A stretch of 64,000 nt of DNA, taken from the NCBI GenBank assembly GCA_013204105.1, contig JABMOM010000034.1:62001-126000 (forward strand), written 5' to 3'. The notes under the pieces are model-generated. The model made no database searches. It saw only the letters and a list, made by a program, of their open reading frames with translations, and was not told where the DNA came from. Within the stretch, counting starts at the first letter, position 1. Every line of letters begins with the position of its first letter. This document shows positions 47,708 to 57,090 of the stretch, in pieces. The position numbers and the translations under genes were made by a program. The stretch is from Flavobacteriales bacterium. GTDB lineage: Bacteria; Bacteroidota; Bacteroidia; Flavobacteriales_G; Salibacteraceae.

Positions 47708-48730
47708 ATGAGTCCAATGGATTTGAATGGGAAGTCGCTCCTAATAACGGGAGGAACAGGAAGTTTGGGCAAAGCCCTTGTTAAGAGAATATTGAAAGAA
47801 TCTCCTGATGTCGCAAGATTGGTCGTCTATTCGAGAGATGAGCAGAAGCAATTTCAGATGGCTCAAGAGTATCCGAACGCCAAGTATCCTCAAATCAGAT
47901 TCTTCATCGGGGATGTGCGTGACTTTGATCGCCTAAAGCGCGCTATGAAGGGCATTGATCATGTTATTCATGCAGCGGCAATGAAGCATGTTCCGATCGC
48001 GGAGTATAATCCGATGGAGTGTGTGAAAACCAATGTTTTGGGGGCTGAAAATGTGATTAATGCGTGTTTTGAAACGAATGTGGAACGCGTCGTAGCTCTC
48101 TCTACAGATAAGGCCGCGGCGCCTATTAATCTCTACGGAGCGACGAAGCTTGTTTCAGATAAGCTCTTTGTAGCCGCGAACAATATTAGAGGGTGGAATC
48201 CGATTAGATTTAGCGTTGTCCGATATGGAAACGTGATGGGAAGTAATGGTTCAGTTATTCCCTTCTTTCTGAATAAGAAAAAGGATGGAGTGCTGCCAAT
48301 TACGGATTCCAATATGACTAGATTCAATATTTCATTGGACGAAGGCGTGGATATGATACTCCACGCTCTAGAGCATGCTTGGGGTGGTGAGATATTCGTC
48401 CCGAAAATTCCTTCCTATCGAATCACTGATGTTGCCGAGGCAATAGCTCCAGAGGCGGACAAACCTGAAATTGGTATTCGGCCAGGGGAGAAAGTGCACG
48501 AAGAAATGATTACTGCGTCAGACTCTTTCTATACTTATGATTTGGGTAAGTACTTCGCTATTTTACCTTCAGTTCAAACGTGGGATCTCGACGAGTTTAT
48601 TGAAAAGACAGGTGCCAAAAGCGTCGAGAAGGGATTCAGCTATAATTCCGGCGCCAATGATGATTGGGAGACCATCGAGAGCCTAAGGTCGAAGATTAAG
48701 GAACACGTTGACTCAAGCTTTGAAGTATAG
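47708..48730 (+). CDS. pseB: UDP-N-acetylglucosamine 4,6-dehydratase (inverting)
   Basis: LNGKSLLITGGTGSLGKALVKRIL...VYSRDEQKQFQMAQEYP...IGDVRDFDRLKRAMKGIDHVIHAAAMKHVPIAEYNPMECVKTNVLGAENVI. Confidence 0.95.
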   Translation: MSPMDLNGKSLLITGGTGSLGKALVKRILKESPDVARLVVYSRDEQKQFQMAQEYPNAKYPQIRFFIGDVRDFDRLKRAMKGIDHVIHAAAMKHVPIAEYNPMECVKTNVLGAENVINACFETNVERVVALSTDKAAAPINLYGATKLVSDKLFVAANNIRGWNPIRFSVVRYGNVMGSNGSVIPFFLNKKKDGVLPITDSNMTRFNISLDEGVDMILHALEHAWGGEIFVPKIPSYRITDVAEAIAPEADKPEIGIRPGEKVHEEMITASDSFYTYDLGKYFAILPSVQTWDLDEFIEKTGAKSVEKGFSYNSGANDDWETIESLRSKIKEHVDSSFEV

Positions 48731-48733
48731 CCC

Positions 48734-49921
48734 ATGCGAGAAATTCCTTATGGTCGACAGCACATTACAGAGGATGACATTCGAGCTGTAGCAGATGTCC
48801 TGAGATCGGACTTTTTAACCCAGGGGCCTGCCGTCGTTGAGTTTGAGAAGAAGTTTGGAGAATACATCGGATCGCCGTTCAATGCTGCAGTTTCAAATGG
48901 CACGGCGGCGCTTCATTTAGCGGTTATGGCCTTGGGACTTCCTCCCAATAAGAGAGTCCTCACCACACCCATTACTTTTGCCGCATCCGCGAATTGCGTT
49001 AGCTTCGTCGGAGGCGAGATTGAACTGATTGATATTGATCCGAGAACATTTATTATCGATTTAAACCGAGTCGAAGACCGTGTCCGAAAAGGAGATATCG
49101 GAGGAATAATTCCGGTTGATTTTGCGGGGCTTGCGGTGAATATGGAAGACGTACGTGAAATTGCAGACAGACACGGATGTTGGGTTTTGGAAGATGCTTG
49201 TCATGCCCCTGGAGGATTCTTTATCGATTCGAAGGAGAAACAAGTAAATTGTGGAAGCGGGGTTTATGAAGACGCCGCGATTTTTTCATTTCACCCTGTT
49301 AAGCACATAGCTGCTGGCGAGGGAGGTATGGTCACTTCTTCAAATGCCGAGCTACTGGGTAAGGTTGAAAAGCTGAGAACTCATGGTATACACAAGAATG
49401 CAGATCAGTTCATGAATGAAGGCACGATGGTGGGTGCCTCACCGTCGAATTCGGACGAATATCCAGCATGGTATTATGAAATGGACGAGTTAGGATATAA
49501 CTATCGCATGACCGACATTCAATCAGCACTCGCATTAAGTCAACTCCAAAAGGCTGAGTCCGGAATAACTAGAAGGAGAGCATTGGCGGATAGATACATT
49601 CAGGCATTTAGTGATAATCCGAATGTTAAGGTTCAATCGCTGAATGAAAGGGAGCGAAAAGGACATGCTTATCACCTTTTTGTCATCCGTGCTCAAAATA
49701 GACTAGGACTTTACACGCACTTACGATCCAAGGGAATATTTGCACAAGTGCATTACATACCTCTGCATTACCTTCCATATTATAAGCATCTAGGTTCAAA
49801 GACGGATTTGTCCAATGCTGAAGTATATTACGACCATTGCTTATCACTTCCTATGTTCCCCTCGTTGAGTGATGAAGAACAAGAGTATGTGATTGAGTCA
49901 GTTAATTTCTTTTATCCATGA
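48734..49921 (+). CDS. pseC: UDP-4-amino-4,6-dideoxy-N-acetyl-beta-L-altrosamine transaminase
   Basis: IPYGRQHITEDDIRAVADVLRSDFLTQGPAVVEFEKKFGEYIG...AAVSNGTAALHLAVMALG...FSFHPVKHIAAGEGGMV. Confidence 0.95.
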   Translation: MREIPYGRQHITEDDIRAVADVLRSDFLTQGPAVVEFEKKFGEYIGSPFNAAVSNGTAALHLAVMALGLPPNKRVLTTPITFAASANCVSFVGGEIELIDIDPRTFIIDLNRVEDRVRKGDIGGIIPVDFAGLAVNMEDVREIADRHGCWVLEDACHAPGGFFIDSKEKQVNCGSGVYEDAAIFSFHPVKHIAAGEGGMVTSSNAELLGKVEKLRTHGIHKNADQFMNEGTMVGASPSNSDEYPAWYYEMDELGYNYRMTDIQSALALSQLQKAESGITRRRALADRYIQAFSDNPNVKVQSLNERERKGHAYHLFVIRAQNRLGLYTHLRSKGIFAQVHYIPLHYLPYYKHLGSKTDLSNAEVYYDHCLSLPMFPSLSDEEQEYVIESVNFFYP

Positions 49922-50925
49922 TTTCTGGATATCAAATACTCGAAGTAGCCAATGTTCACGGTGGCGACTTGGATCATTTGCACGAACTCATTGAGCGCGT
50001 TGAACATTTAGGGTCTCCTGGCTTCGGGATAAAGTTTCAAGTGCTTGACCCCGATTTAATTTCTCTCCCTGACTTCTCTTACTATGAGCTTTACAAACAA
50101 CTTCATTTTACCTTGGAGGAATGGGAGGGTATCATCAACAAGGCTTCTAAAACCAAAGAAGTTTGGATTGACATCTTTGATCTCTATGGGGTTCAAGTCG
50201 TAAGCAACAATTTGGCTGAAGTTTCCGGAATTAAGTTCCAAGCTTCGGTGCTGGACAACCTGGAGGTATTCAACGCCCTTTCAAGCGTTGACTTGAGCGA
50301 GATTTCACTCATGCTCAACATCGCTGGGCTCAATCTTGACCAAATTCGCGATCGAATTGAGACGGTGATAGCACTCCTGAATTCTAAGGAGCTAATACTT
50401 CAGGTCGGATTTCAGTCTTACCCAACGAAGATTCAAGACTCAGGAATAGCTAAGATTGGTGAGATAAAGAGTCATTTTAATTTACCGATAGTGTTTGCTG
50501 ATCACACAGATGGAGAAAATGACGATGCTTTTTTGATACCACTCTTGGCTCTTCATGCTGGTGCAGTGGGGATTGAAAAACATATTATGATCGACCGAGA
50601 GAGGACGGAGTATGACTTTCAGGCCTCATTATCATTGGATTGCTTGCAGAAGTTTCAAGAGTATCTGGAGCAATACTATTTCACTTTTTCCCAAGATTTC
50701 ATTAATCAGTCCGAGGCTGAGTATTTGGCAAAATCCATCCAAAAACCCATTTTAAGGCACGCCATTGTGAAGGGGGCAAAAGTGATTAAGTCCGACTTGT
50801 ACTATCGAAGAACCGATAGACCTGGGATGAACGCGGATGAACTGGAAAAATTTATAAAGGCGGAGTCAACCCTTGCTCACGATCTGCCCAAGAACAGTCC
50901 ATTTACCGAATCGGATTTTGAATGA
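49918..50925 (+). CDS. Divergent NeuB-family (nonulosonate synthase-like) protein
   Basis: ILEVANVHGGDLDHLHELIERV, IKFQVLDPD, QVGFQSYPTKIQDSGIAKI, VFADHTDGENDDAF, GAVGIEKHIMIDR, SAF-like C-terminal region HAIVKGAKVIKSDLYYRRTDRPGM. Confidence 0.8.
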   Translation: MISGYQILEVANVHGGDLDHLHELIERVEHLGSPGFGIKFQVLDPDLISLPDFSYYELYKQLHFTLEEWEGIINKASKTKEVWIDIFDLYGVQVVSNNLAEVSGIKFQASVLDNLEVFNALSSVDLSEISLMLNIAGLNLDQIRDRIETVIALLNSKELILQVGFQSYPTKIQDSGIAKIGEIKSHFNLPIVFADHTDGENDDAFLIPLLALHAGAVGIEKHIMIDRERTEYDFQASLSLDCLQKFQEYLEQYYFTFSQDFINQSEAEYLAKSIQKPILRHAIVKGAKVIKSDLYYRRTDRPGMNADELEKFIKAESTLAHDLPKNSPFTESDFE

Positions 50926-51695
50926 AAAAGAAGGTAGCGGCTATAGTTGCATGTCGACTTAAAAGTTCACGATTGAAGTCGAAGGCTCTTAAGAATATTG
51001 GAGAGCTGACATCGATTGAGTTGTGTTTGAAGAATACATTGAGAATAGGGTCAGCTGACGTCGTAATTCTGGCGACTTCTGATTTGGATTCAGACAGAGA
51101 GCTCGAGCAGTACACCTATGATCCATCGGTCGTTTTTCACCGTGGCGATCCCGAAGATGTGATTAGACGATACCTAGATATTTGCATTGAGTTGGAAATC
51201 GATACTGTTATTCGAATTACCGGGGATTGTCCATTGATTTCTTCCCAAATTGCCGAGCGGTTATTAGAAGCACATAATCGTGAGAATGCCGATTATACGG
51301 CGGCGAAATCAGCAGCTGTTGGAACTGCAGCCGAAATAATGGAAGTCAGCGCGTTGAAGAAGATTAAAGCGCATTTTAAAAGCGCAAATTATTCCGAGTA
51401 CATGACGTGGTATTTCACGAATAACCCGGAGCATTTTAAACTTCAATTCTGTGATCTCCCAAAACAATTTGTACGCGATTATAGGTTAACCCTAGACTAT
51501 CAGGAAGACCTTGATCTGTTTAATGCTATAAACGAAGAGTTTATAGATGATCCAAATCATTCAATACTTGATGTTTTTGGATACCTCGATTCCAACCCGT
51601 CGATTGCAGGGATAAATAGTCACCGTACGTTGAAGTATAAATCAGATCAAGAACTGATTGACAAGCTCAATCTTGTGACCAAAATCCCAAGTTAG
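50922..51695 (+). CDS. SpsF-like cytidylyltransferase (probable CMP-nonulosonate synthetase)
   Basis: AIVACRLKSSRLKSKALKNIGELTSIELCLKNT...VFHRGDPEDVIRRYLDICIELEIDTVIRITGDCPLISSQIAERLLEAH. Confidence 0.8.
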   Translation: MKKKVAAIVACRLKSSRLKSKALKNIGELTSIELCLKNTLRIGSADVVILATSDLDSDRELEQYTYDPSVVFHRGDPEDVIRRYLDICIELEIDTVIRITGDCPLISSQIAERLLEAHNRENADYTAAKSAAVGTAAEIMEVSALKKIKAHFKSANYSEYMTWYFTNNPEHFKLQFCDLPKQFVRDYRLTLDYQEDLDLFNAINEEFIDDPNHSILDVFGYLDSNPSIAGINSHRTLKYKSDQELIDKLNLVTKIPS

Positions 51696-51717
51696 AACCT
51701 AGAATTTAGAGACTGAT

Positions 51718-52293
51718 ATGAAATACGATTGCGTAATTGTTCTAGCGAACGAGATGTCTCAAGATGGAACGCTCAACGATGAATCCGACGCTCGAATTTC
51801 AGCCGCAGTATCGTTTGTTTTTAATCGGCAGTCTGATTGCTTAATTTGTTGTGGTTGGGCTTATAGACCGGATACAAATCTCACGATTGCCGAAGCATTA
51901 AAAAGGAAAGCAAGCACTCTGGGAGTGGATCCCAATAAAATTCTGTGTGAGACGAAATCACGAGATACGGTCGGAGATGCTTTCTTTACGAAACGCATGA
52001 TGGTCGAATCTAGGAAATGGTCAGAAATACTGGTGGTTACGAGTGATTATCATGTAGAACGAACGCGAAAGGTTTTTGAACTGTTTTACGGCGAAGAATT
52101 TTGCATTGAAGTAGTCGGAGCCGGCGAATTTGATTCTCACGAAAAACAAGAAGCTGAACGTAAATCGCTTTTGGCATTTGAAGCCACATTTGATGGAGTG
52201 CGGTCTGGAGATGATAAAGCATTGCAGCGAAGGCTTTTAGAGAATCACCCCTTTTACAATGGAAAAGTACACCCTAAACTCAATCTTATATGA
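51718..52293 (+). CDS. YdcF/SanA-like DUF218 family protein
   Basis: YDCVIVLANEMSQDGTLNDESDARISAAVSF...LICCGWAY...ETKSRDTVGDAFFTKRMM...ILVVTSDYHVERTRKVFELFYG. Confidence 0.75.
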   Translation: MKYDCVIVLANEMSQDGTLNDESDARISAAVSFVFNRQSDCLICCGWAYRPDTNLTIAEALKRKASTLGVDPNKILCETKSRDTVGDAFFTKRMMVESRKWSEILVVTSDYHVERTRKVFELFYGEEFCIEVVGAGEFDSHEKQEAERKSLLAFEATFDGVRSGDDKALQRRLLENHPFYNGKVHPKLNLI

Positions 52294-52880
52294 GTTTTCG
52301 GATTCTATTTCTGGGGCCTGAAGACTCTCCTTTGCGCAAGTGGATATTTGAAAGAGAGGATCTCATTTCTAGGACGGACCGGATCACCCCGGAATTTGTT
52401 CAAGAGAATGACATCAGGTTCGTCGTTAGTTATGGATATCGTCATATCATCAAAAGTGACTTATTGCAACTTCTTCCAGGGGCGGTGATTAATCTTCATA
52501 TTTCTCTCTTACCATTTAATAGGGGAGCTGATCCAAATTTCTGGAGCTTTATTGACGATTCTCCAAAAGGCGTTACCATTCATGAGGTGGATACAGGCCT
52601 TGATACTGGGCCAATTCTGCTTCAGCAGGAAGTTGAATTTCGATCAGGTAACGAGACATTAGCATCGTCCTACGCAAAGCTTCATGAGGTTATCCAAAAC
52701 CTTTTCATTCATAATTGGGATGCTCTGAAATCGGGGAGAATTGAGCCGGTTGAGCAAATTGGTGCGGGGTCATATCATTCATTAAAGGACAAGGAAGAGC
52801 TACTACATTTGTTAGAACCAGATGGGTGGGATACAAATATTTCGTCGTTGGTCAAGAGGAATAAAGATGAAAGCAGTTAA
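52290..52880 (+). CDS. Formyltransferase-family protein (Fmt/ArnA-N fold)
   Basis: AVINLHISLLPFNRGADPNFWSFIDDSPKGVTIHEVDTGLDTGPILLQQEVEF. Confidence 0.85.
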   Translation: MSFRILFLGPEDSPLRKWIFEREDLISRTDRITPEFVQENDIRFVVSYGYRHIIKSDLLQLLPGAVINLHISLLPFNRGADPNFWSFIDDSPKGVTIHEVDTGLDTGPILLQQEVEFRSGNETLASSYAKLHEVIQNLFIHNWDALKSGRIEPVEQIGAGSYHSLKDKEELLHLLEPDGWDTNISSLVKRNKDESS

Positions 52881-53931
52881 AATAGCAGATAGGATAATAT
52901 CAGACGAGACCCCAGTTTTCATTATTGCTGAGCTATCCGCGAATCATAGTGGAAGTTTAGAAACTGCACTGGAGTCAGTGAGAGCCATCAAACGAGCAGG
53001 TGCCGATTGCATTAAGCTTCAGACCTATACCCCTGATACAATAACATTAAAGTGCGACAATGAGCACTTTAGAATTAATCACGGCACTCTTTGGGATGGA
53101 ATGACACTTTATGACCTTTACGAGCAAGCCCAAACCCCTTGGGAATGGCATAAAGACATCAAAAACCTCGCAGATGAACTAGGGTTGGTCTGCTTTTCTT
53201 CTCCGTTCGATCGCAGTGCCATTGACTATTTGGAAGAGTTAAATATGCCAGCATATAAGATTGCCTCTTTCGAAATCCATGATATTCCTCTAATAGAGTA
53301 CGCTGCATCCAAGGGTAAACCTGTGATTTTTAGTACCGGAATCGCGAGCGAGGAGGATATTGTTATGGCCGTTGAAGCATGCAACAGGCAGTCAAACGAG
53401 CAAATCATATTGCTAAAATGTACTTCAGCCTATCCTGCAAAACTTGAGGATGCCAACCTGAGATCAATTGTAGATCTTAGAACCAAATTTGGATTTCACG
53501 CTGGATTGTCTGATCACACTCTTGGTTCACTTGCACCTACCGTAGCGGTTGCATTAGGAGCTAGGGTTGTAGAAAAGCACTTTATACTTGATCATTCAAT
53601 CCAATCGGCGGACGAACCCTTTTCTCTTGATGAGAACGAATTCAAACAGCTCGTGGATGATATTCGCAGCACGGAAAAAGCCTTAGGACGTGCTACTTTT
53701 GAATTGGGTGATGATGCGAAAAAGAATCAAAAATTTGGGCGTTCCATTTTCGTGGCAGAGGATATTAAAAGTGGGGCATTGCTCAACGCCTCCAATATTC
53801 GATCGGTTCGCCCTGGAAATGGCCTTCCGCCAAAGTATTTACCGGATCTATATGGCATGAGAGCAAATCGCGATTTGAAAAAGGGCACTCCCTTTTCACT
53901 TGACTATGTTGCGAAGCCTCCGACAGACTGA
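52867..53931 (+). CDS. pseI: Pseudaminic acid synthase
   Basis: FIIAELSANHSGSLETALESVRAIKRAGADCIKLQTYTPDTITL...LCFSSPFDRSAIDYLEELNMPAYKIASFEIHDIPLIEYAA...GLSDHTLGSLAPTVAVALGARVVEKHFILD; SAF-like C-term; start at MKAVKIADRI. Confidence 0.95.
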   Translation: MKAVKIADRIISDETPVFIIAELSANHSGSLETALESVRAIKRAGADCIKLQTYTPDTITLKCDNEHFRINHGTLWDGMTLYDLYEQAQTPWEWHKDIKNLADELGLVCFSSPFDRSAIDYLEELNMPAYKIASFEIHDIPLIEYAASKGKPVIFSTGIASEEDIVMAVEACNRQSNEQIILLKCTSAYPAKLEDANLRSIVDLRTKFGFHAGLSDHTLGSLAPTVAVALGARVVEKHFILDHSIQSADEPFSLDENEFKQLVDDIRSTEKALGRATFELGDDAKKNQKFGRSIFVAEDIKSGALLNASNIRSVRPGNGLPPKYLPDLYGMRANRDLKKGTPFSLDYVAKPPTD

Positions 53932-53940
53932 TTCCTCAAG

Positions 53941-55242
53941 ATGTTCCACCTTGCACTTCAACTTGCTTTTTATCTTTTAGTCCCAAAAAGATCACATTCG
54001 AAAAACCGCAATCGCATTGTAGCAAATGAGTTGTTTAAGCTCTCGTTCAGAATTGGTGGAATTCAGAACGGGTTAACGTTTTTGGTGTCTCAGGCAGCCC
54101 GCTGCTTCTATTGGCCAATTGCTTTGAAAAGTATTGAAGTAGAAGTTTGTAACGAATCTCCAATTCTAGTCTTTGATGGTGTTATTCAGTCAAAACTTCA
54201 ACGTGAAAATTTTCTGAATTTCTACGGTGATATTGAAAAACGCAAGTATGTTTTCCGTGATGATCTCTTAGGGTTCATCTCTTTTTCAGATCGCGTTTTA
54301 TATCTCCTATGTTCTTTCATATTGATTCCTTTAACCGTCATTTCTCGGAACGGAAGTTTTTTAGGTAGGGTATTTAGCCTTCGGTTGTTGTTGGAGGTAA
54401 GAGCACTGCAGATTATTGCTATCAAATCCTCTTGCAAGAAAGTTTACATGTTTAACATTTTCGAACCAGATGCAAACTGGATCGCTAAAATTCTTATGAA
54501 CCAAGGAATACAGGTGGTGAAAATTCCATCTGAGGTGCCTTTGAAATTTCACAATGAATACTTAATCTGCTCTGAACTTGTCATATGCAATGAGTACCAG
54601 AGAGAAGAGCTAGAAAGGTTCACAGAAACCCAAGAGATTGGTGTTGTCTCAGAGATTTGGGGGCCTGAGTCCAGCGCTAAAGTCTTTGACAGATATCGGG
54701 AAATTGAATTTCATCCACAAACTAGGGTTGGCTTCTATTCCAGTGGGGGGTGGTTGAGAGCAAAGCTCTCGCACTGGGAGGGTGAACAGAAAAAAATGTT
54801 GGAGGAACACTCCATTTGGGAGGTCGTGAAAGTTCTTAGAGAGCTTGGTATTGATGATTTTTTGGTTTTTCTACATCCACGAGAAAAACTGCATGATCAT
54901 ATTGAGTCAACGAAAGCGTATTACACTGATTTGGGTGTACGAATGAATATCGACATCAAACTTGAAGAAACGCCATCGTCGGATTGCTTTGAAAGAATTC
55001 ATCTAGGTTTAACCACCTTATCGACAATTGCGTATGAGCGAATATTTTTTGGGTTTCCAACCTTAATCTTGGATAAATCAACGATGGATTTTCCGATCCC
55101 ATCAAGTCCTTTTTCTAATCTTTACGTCAAAGAACCTAGTTTGCTCCAATCAGAAATCAAGAATGCACTTCAGCAAACTCGTGTTGAGTTTTACGAAAGC
55201 AGGCAATTGCGTCACTATCAACATCCAGATATACTTCTCTGA
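53941..55242 (+). CDS. Uncharacterised GT-B-like protein, candidate nonulosonate transferase
   Basis: No strong family motif; VFLHPREKLHDHIE and HLGLTTLSTIAYERIFFGFPTLILD resemble GT-B capsule/sialyl-type transferases; sits between pseI and asnB. Confidence 0.5.
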   Translation: MFHLALQLAFYLLVPKRSHSKNRNRIVANELFKLSFRIGGIQNGLTFLVSQAARCFYWPIALKSIEVEVCNESPILVFDGVIQSKLQRENFLNFYGDIEKRKYVFRDDLLGFISFSDRVLYLLCSFILIPLTVISRNGSFLGRVFSLRLLLEVRALQIIAIKSSCKKVYMFNIFEPDANWIAKILMNQGIQVVKIPSEVPLKFHNEYLICSELVICNEYQREELERFTETQEIGVVSEIWGPESSAKVFDRYREIEFHPQTRVGFYSSGGWLRAKLSHWEGEQKKMLEEHSIWEVVKVLRELGIDDFLVFLHPREKLHDHIESTKAYYTDLGVRMNIDIKLEETPSSDCFERIHLGLTTLSTIAYERIFFGFPTLILDKSTMDFPIPSSPFSNLYVKEPSLLQSEIKNALQQTRVEFYESRQLRHYQHPDILL

Positions 55243-57089
55243 TGTGCGGCATTCTCGGATATTACAATAAGAATGGAATAGGCGTAAATGAGGTGCTCCA
55301 ATGCGTACATGCAGTGGATAAGGTCAGACATCGCGGACCGAACAGTGGAGGAATCGCTTTAATCAACACACAAACAGGTGACTCTAGAATCTTTGATGAG
55401 AGGGAGCCAGGCCGTTATATTTCGGAAGGAGAGTCTGTTGAGATAGTGGCCGAGCAAAACAAGTTTGACCTATTCCTCGGTCACAGACGCTTGAGCATTA
55501 TCGATTTGAGCGCTGAAGGAGCACAACCGATGAGGAACGTTGACGGCTCAGTGCTCATTTTTAACGGAGAGATTTACAACCATGAAGAAGTGAAAGCTCA
55601 TTGGTTGTTTGGATATAAGCCTAGTATAAACAGTTCGTCAGATACGGCAACCATTTTAGAGGGACTTGCCGTTCATGGTGAGCAGGTAATCTCGGCATTC
55701 AATGGAATGTGGAGCCTTGTTTTTTGGGATAATAAGACGAAATCACTGATCATATCAAGAGATCGTTTTGGAGTAAAACCACTCTATTGTCAACAATTGT
55801 CTGACTCTGAATGGGTGATTTCTTCTGAATTGAAGCAAATGACCTGCTTTAATGCCTTTGAGTTTAATATTGATCAGAGGGCATTAAGTGCTTTTTCAGA
55901 GAATGGCTTGCTGAACTTTGATAACCGAACCTTGCTCAGCGGTGTGACTTCCTTTCCAATGTCCTCTTTAGTTAAGTTGAGATCAGAATTCGGAATACTA
56001 AAGCCTGACGAACAGGCTGTTAAGTACTATAATCCTGCCATTGAAAAGCGAAATATTAATGCAGCTGAGGCTGTAGATCAATTTCGTGAACTTTTAACCG
56101 ACGCTGTTAGGCTAAGGCTTATCTCAGATGTCCCATGGGCGATTGCCATTTCGGGCGGAGTTGATTCTAGCGCAATTGCCTTCACTGTGCAACAAATTCT
56201 TGGAGATTCAGCATTCAGTGGAGTTTCTGCTTCATTTCCTGGAATGGTTGGTGATGAGACCGAGTTCATCAAGATTGCTTGTGATGCTTTGAATGTCCAG
56301 TCCCATCGCACGGGTAATGATTTGTTTAATCGGCAGAGTCTAATTGAACATCTTGATCATCAAGATATGCCTGTGACTACTACCTCCTTTTATGCTCAAT
56401 GGAGCGTGGCCAAATTGGCTAAGGAAAACGATATTACCGTAATTCTTAATGGACAGGGCGCTGACGAAGTGTTCGGTGGCTACCATCATCACTTCTACCG
56501 TTTCTTATCAAGCTTGATTCGTCATGGGCGTATCAAACAGTACCTCAGCGAAATCAATGCCTATGCTGAGATGAAGAGGCTTCCTGTCAATCGCTTGCAT
56601 CAAATAATAGTTGGAGATCTTAAGTTAAGAATGATGCTGCGGGCAGGCTTAAGAAAATTCGGCAACCCGATCATTGAAAAATGGTATAGTGCTTCATCAT
56701 TAACCGAAAGCTTGCAAGTGGATTTTGAGCACGCTTGCCTACCTTATTATTTGAGGGTAGACGACACAAATATGATGGCGCATAGTATTGAATCCAGGCA
56801 TCCATTTATGGATTACAGACTTGTCGAATTTGGAAGGTCGCTGAACGATGACCTTAAGATTCGCGATGGATGGCAAAAATGGTTGATACGCGAGGCTATC
56901 CATGAAATGCCGAATGCTCTTAGATGGAGAAAGGACAAAAAAGGATTCACGACCCCTCAAGACCAAATCGAAGCTTTGGTGAGACAAGATATAATTGACT
57001 CGCAAGCTTACCTAGATGCGCTTGGTGTCAAGCGTTCGGGCAGTCTTAAAGACTTGTCTTTGGCTCATTGGATAATGCAATTTAAGTGA
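55242..57089 (+). CDS. asnB: Asparagine synthase (glutamine-hydrolysing)
   Basis: MCGILGYYNKNG; VRHRGPNSGGIALI; FLGHRRLSIIDLSAEGAQPM; AIAISGGVDSSAIAF; NGQGADEVFGGYHHHFYR. Confidence 0.95.
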   Translation: MCGILGYYNKNGIGVNEVLQCVHAVDKVRHRGPNSGGIALINTQTGDSRIFDEREPGRYISEGESVEIVAEQNKFDLFLGHRRLSIIDLSAEGAQPMRNVDGSVLIFNGEIYNHEEVKAHWLFGYKPSINSSSDTATILEGLAVHGEQVISAFNGMWSLVFWDNKTKSLIISRDRFGVKPLYCQQLSDSEWVISSELKQMTCFNAFEFNIDQRALSAFSENGLLNFDNRTLLSGVTSFPMSSLVKLRSEFGILKPDEQAVKYYNPAIEKRNINAAEAVDQFRELLTDAVRLRLISDVPWAIAISGGVDSSAIAFTVQQILGDSAFSGVSASFPGMVGDETEFIKIACDALNVQSHRTGNDLFNRQSLIEHLDHQDMPVTTTSFYAQWSVAKLAKENDITVILNGQGADEVFGGYHHHFYRFLSSLIRHGRIKQYLSEINAYAEMKRLPVNRLHQIIVGDLKLRMMLRAGLRKFGNPIIEKWYSASSLTESLQVDFEHACLPYYLRVDDTNMMAHSIESRHPFMDYRLVEFGRSLNDDLKIRDGWQKWLIREAIHEMPNALRWRKDKKGFTTPQDQIEALVRQDIIDSQAYLDALGVKRSGSLKDLSLAHWIMQFK

Positions 57090-57090
57090 T

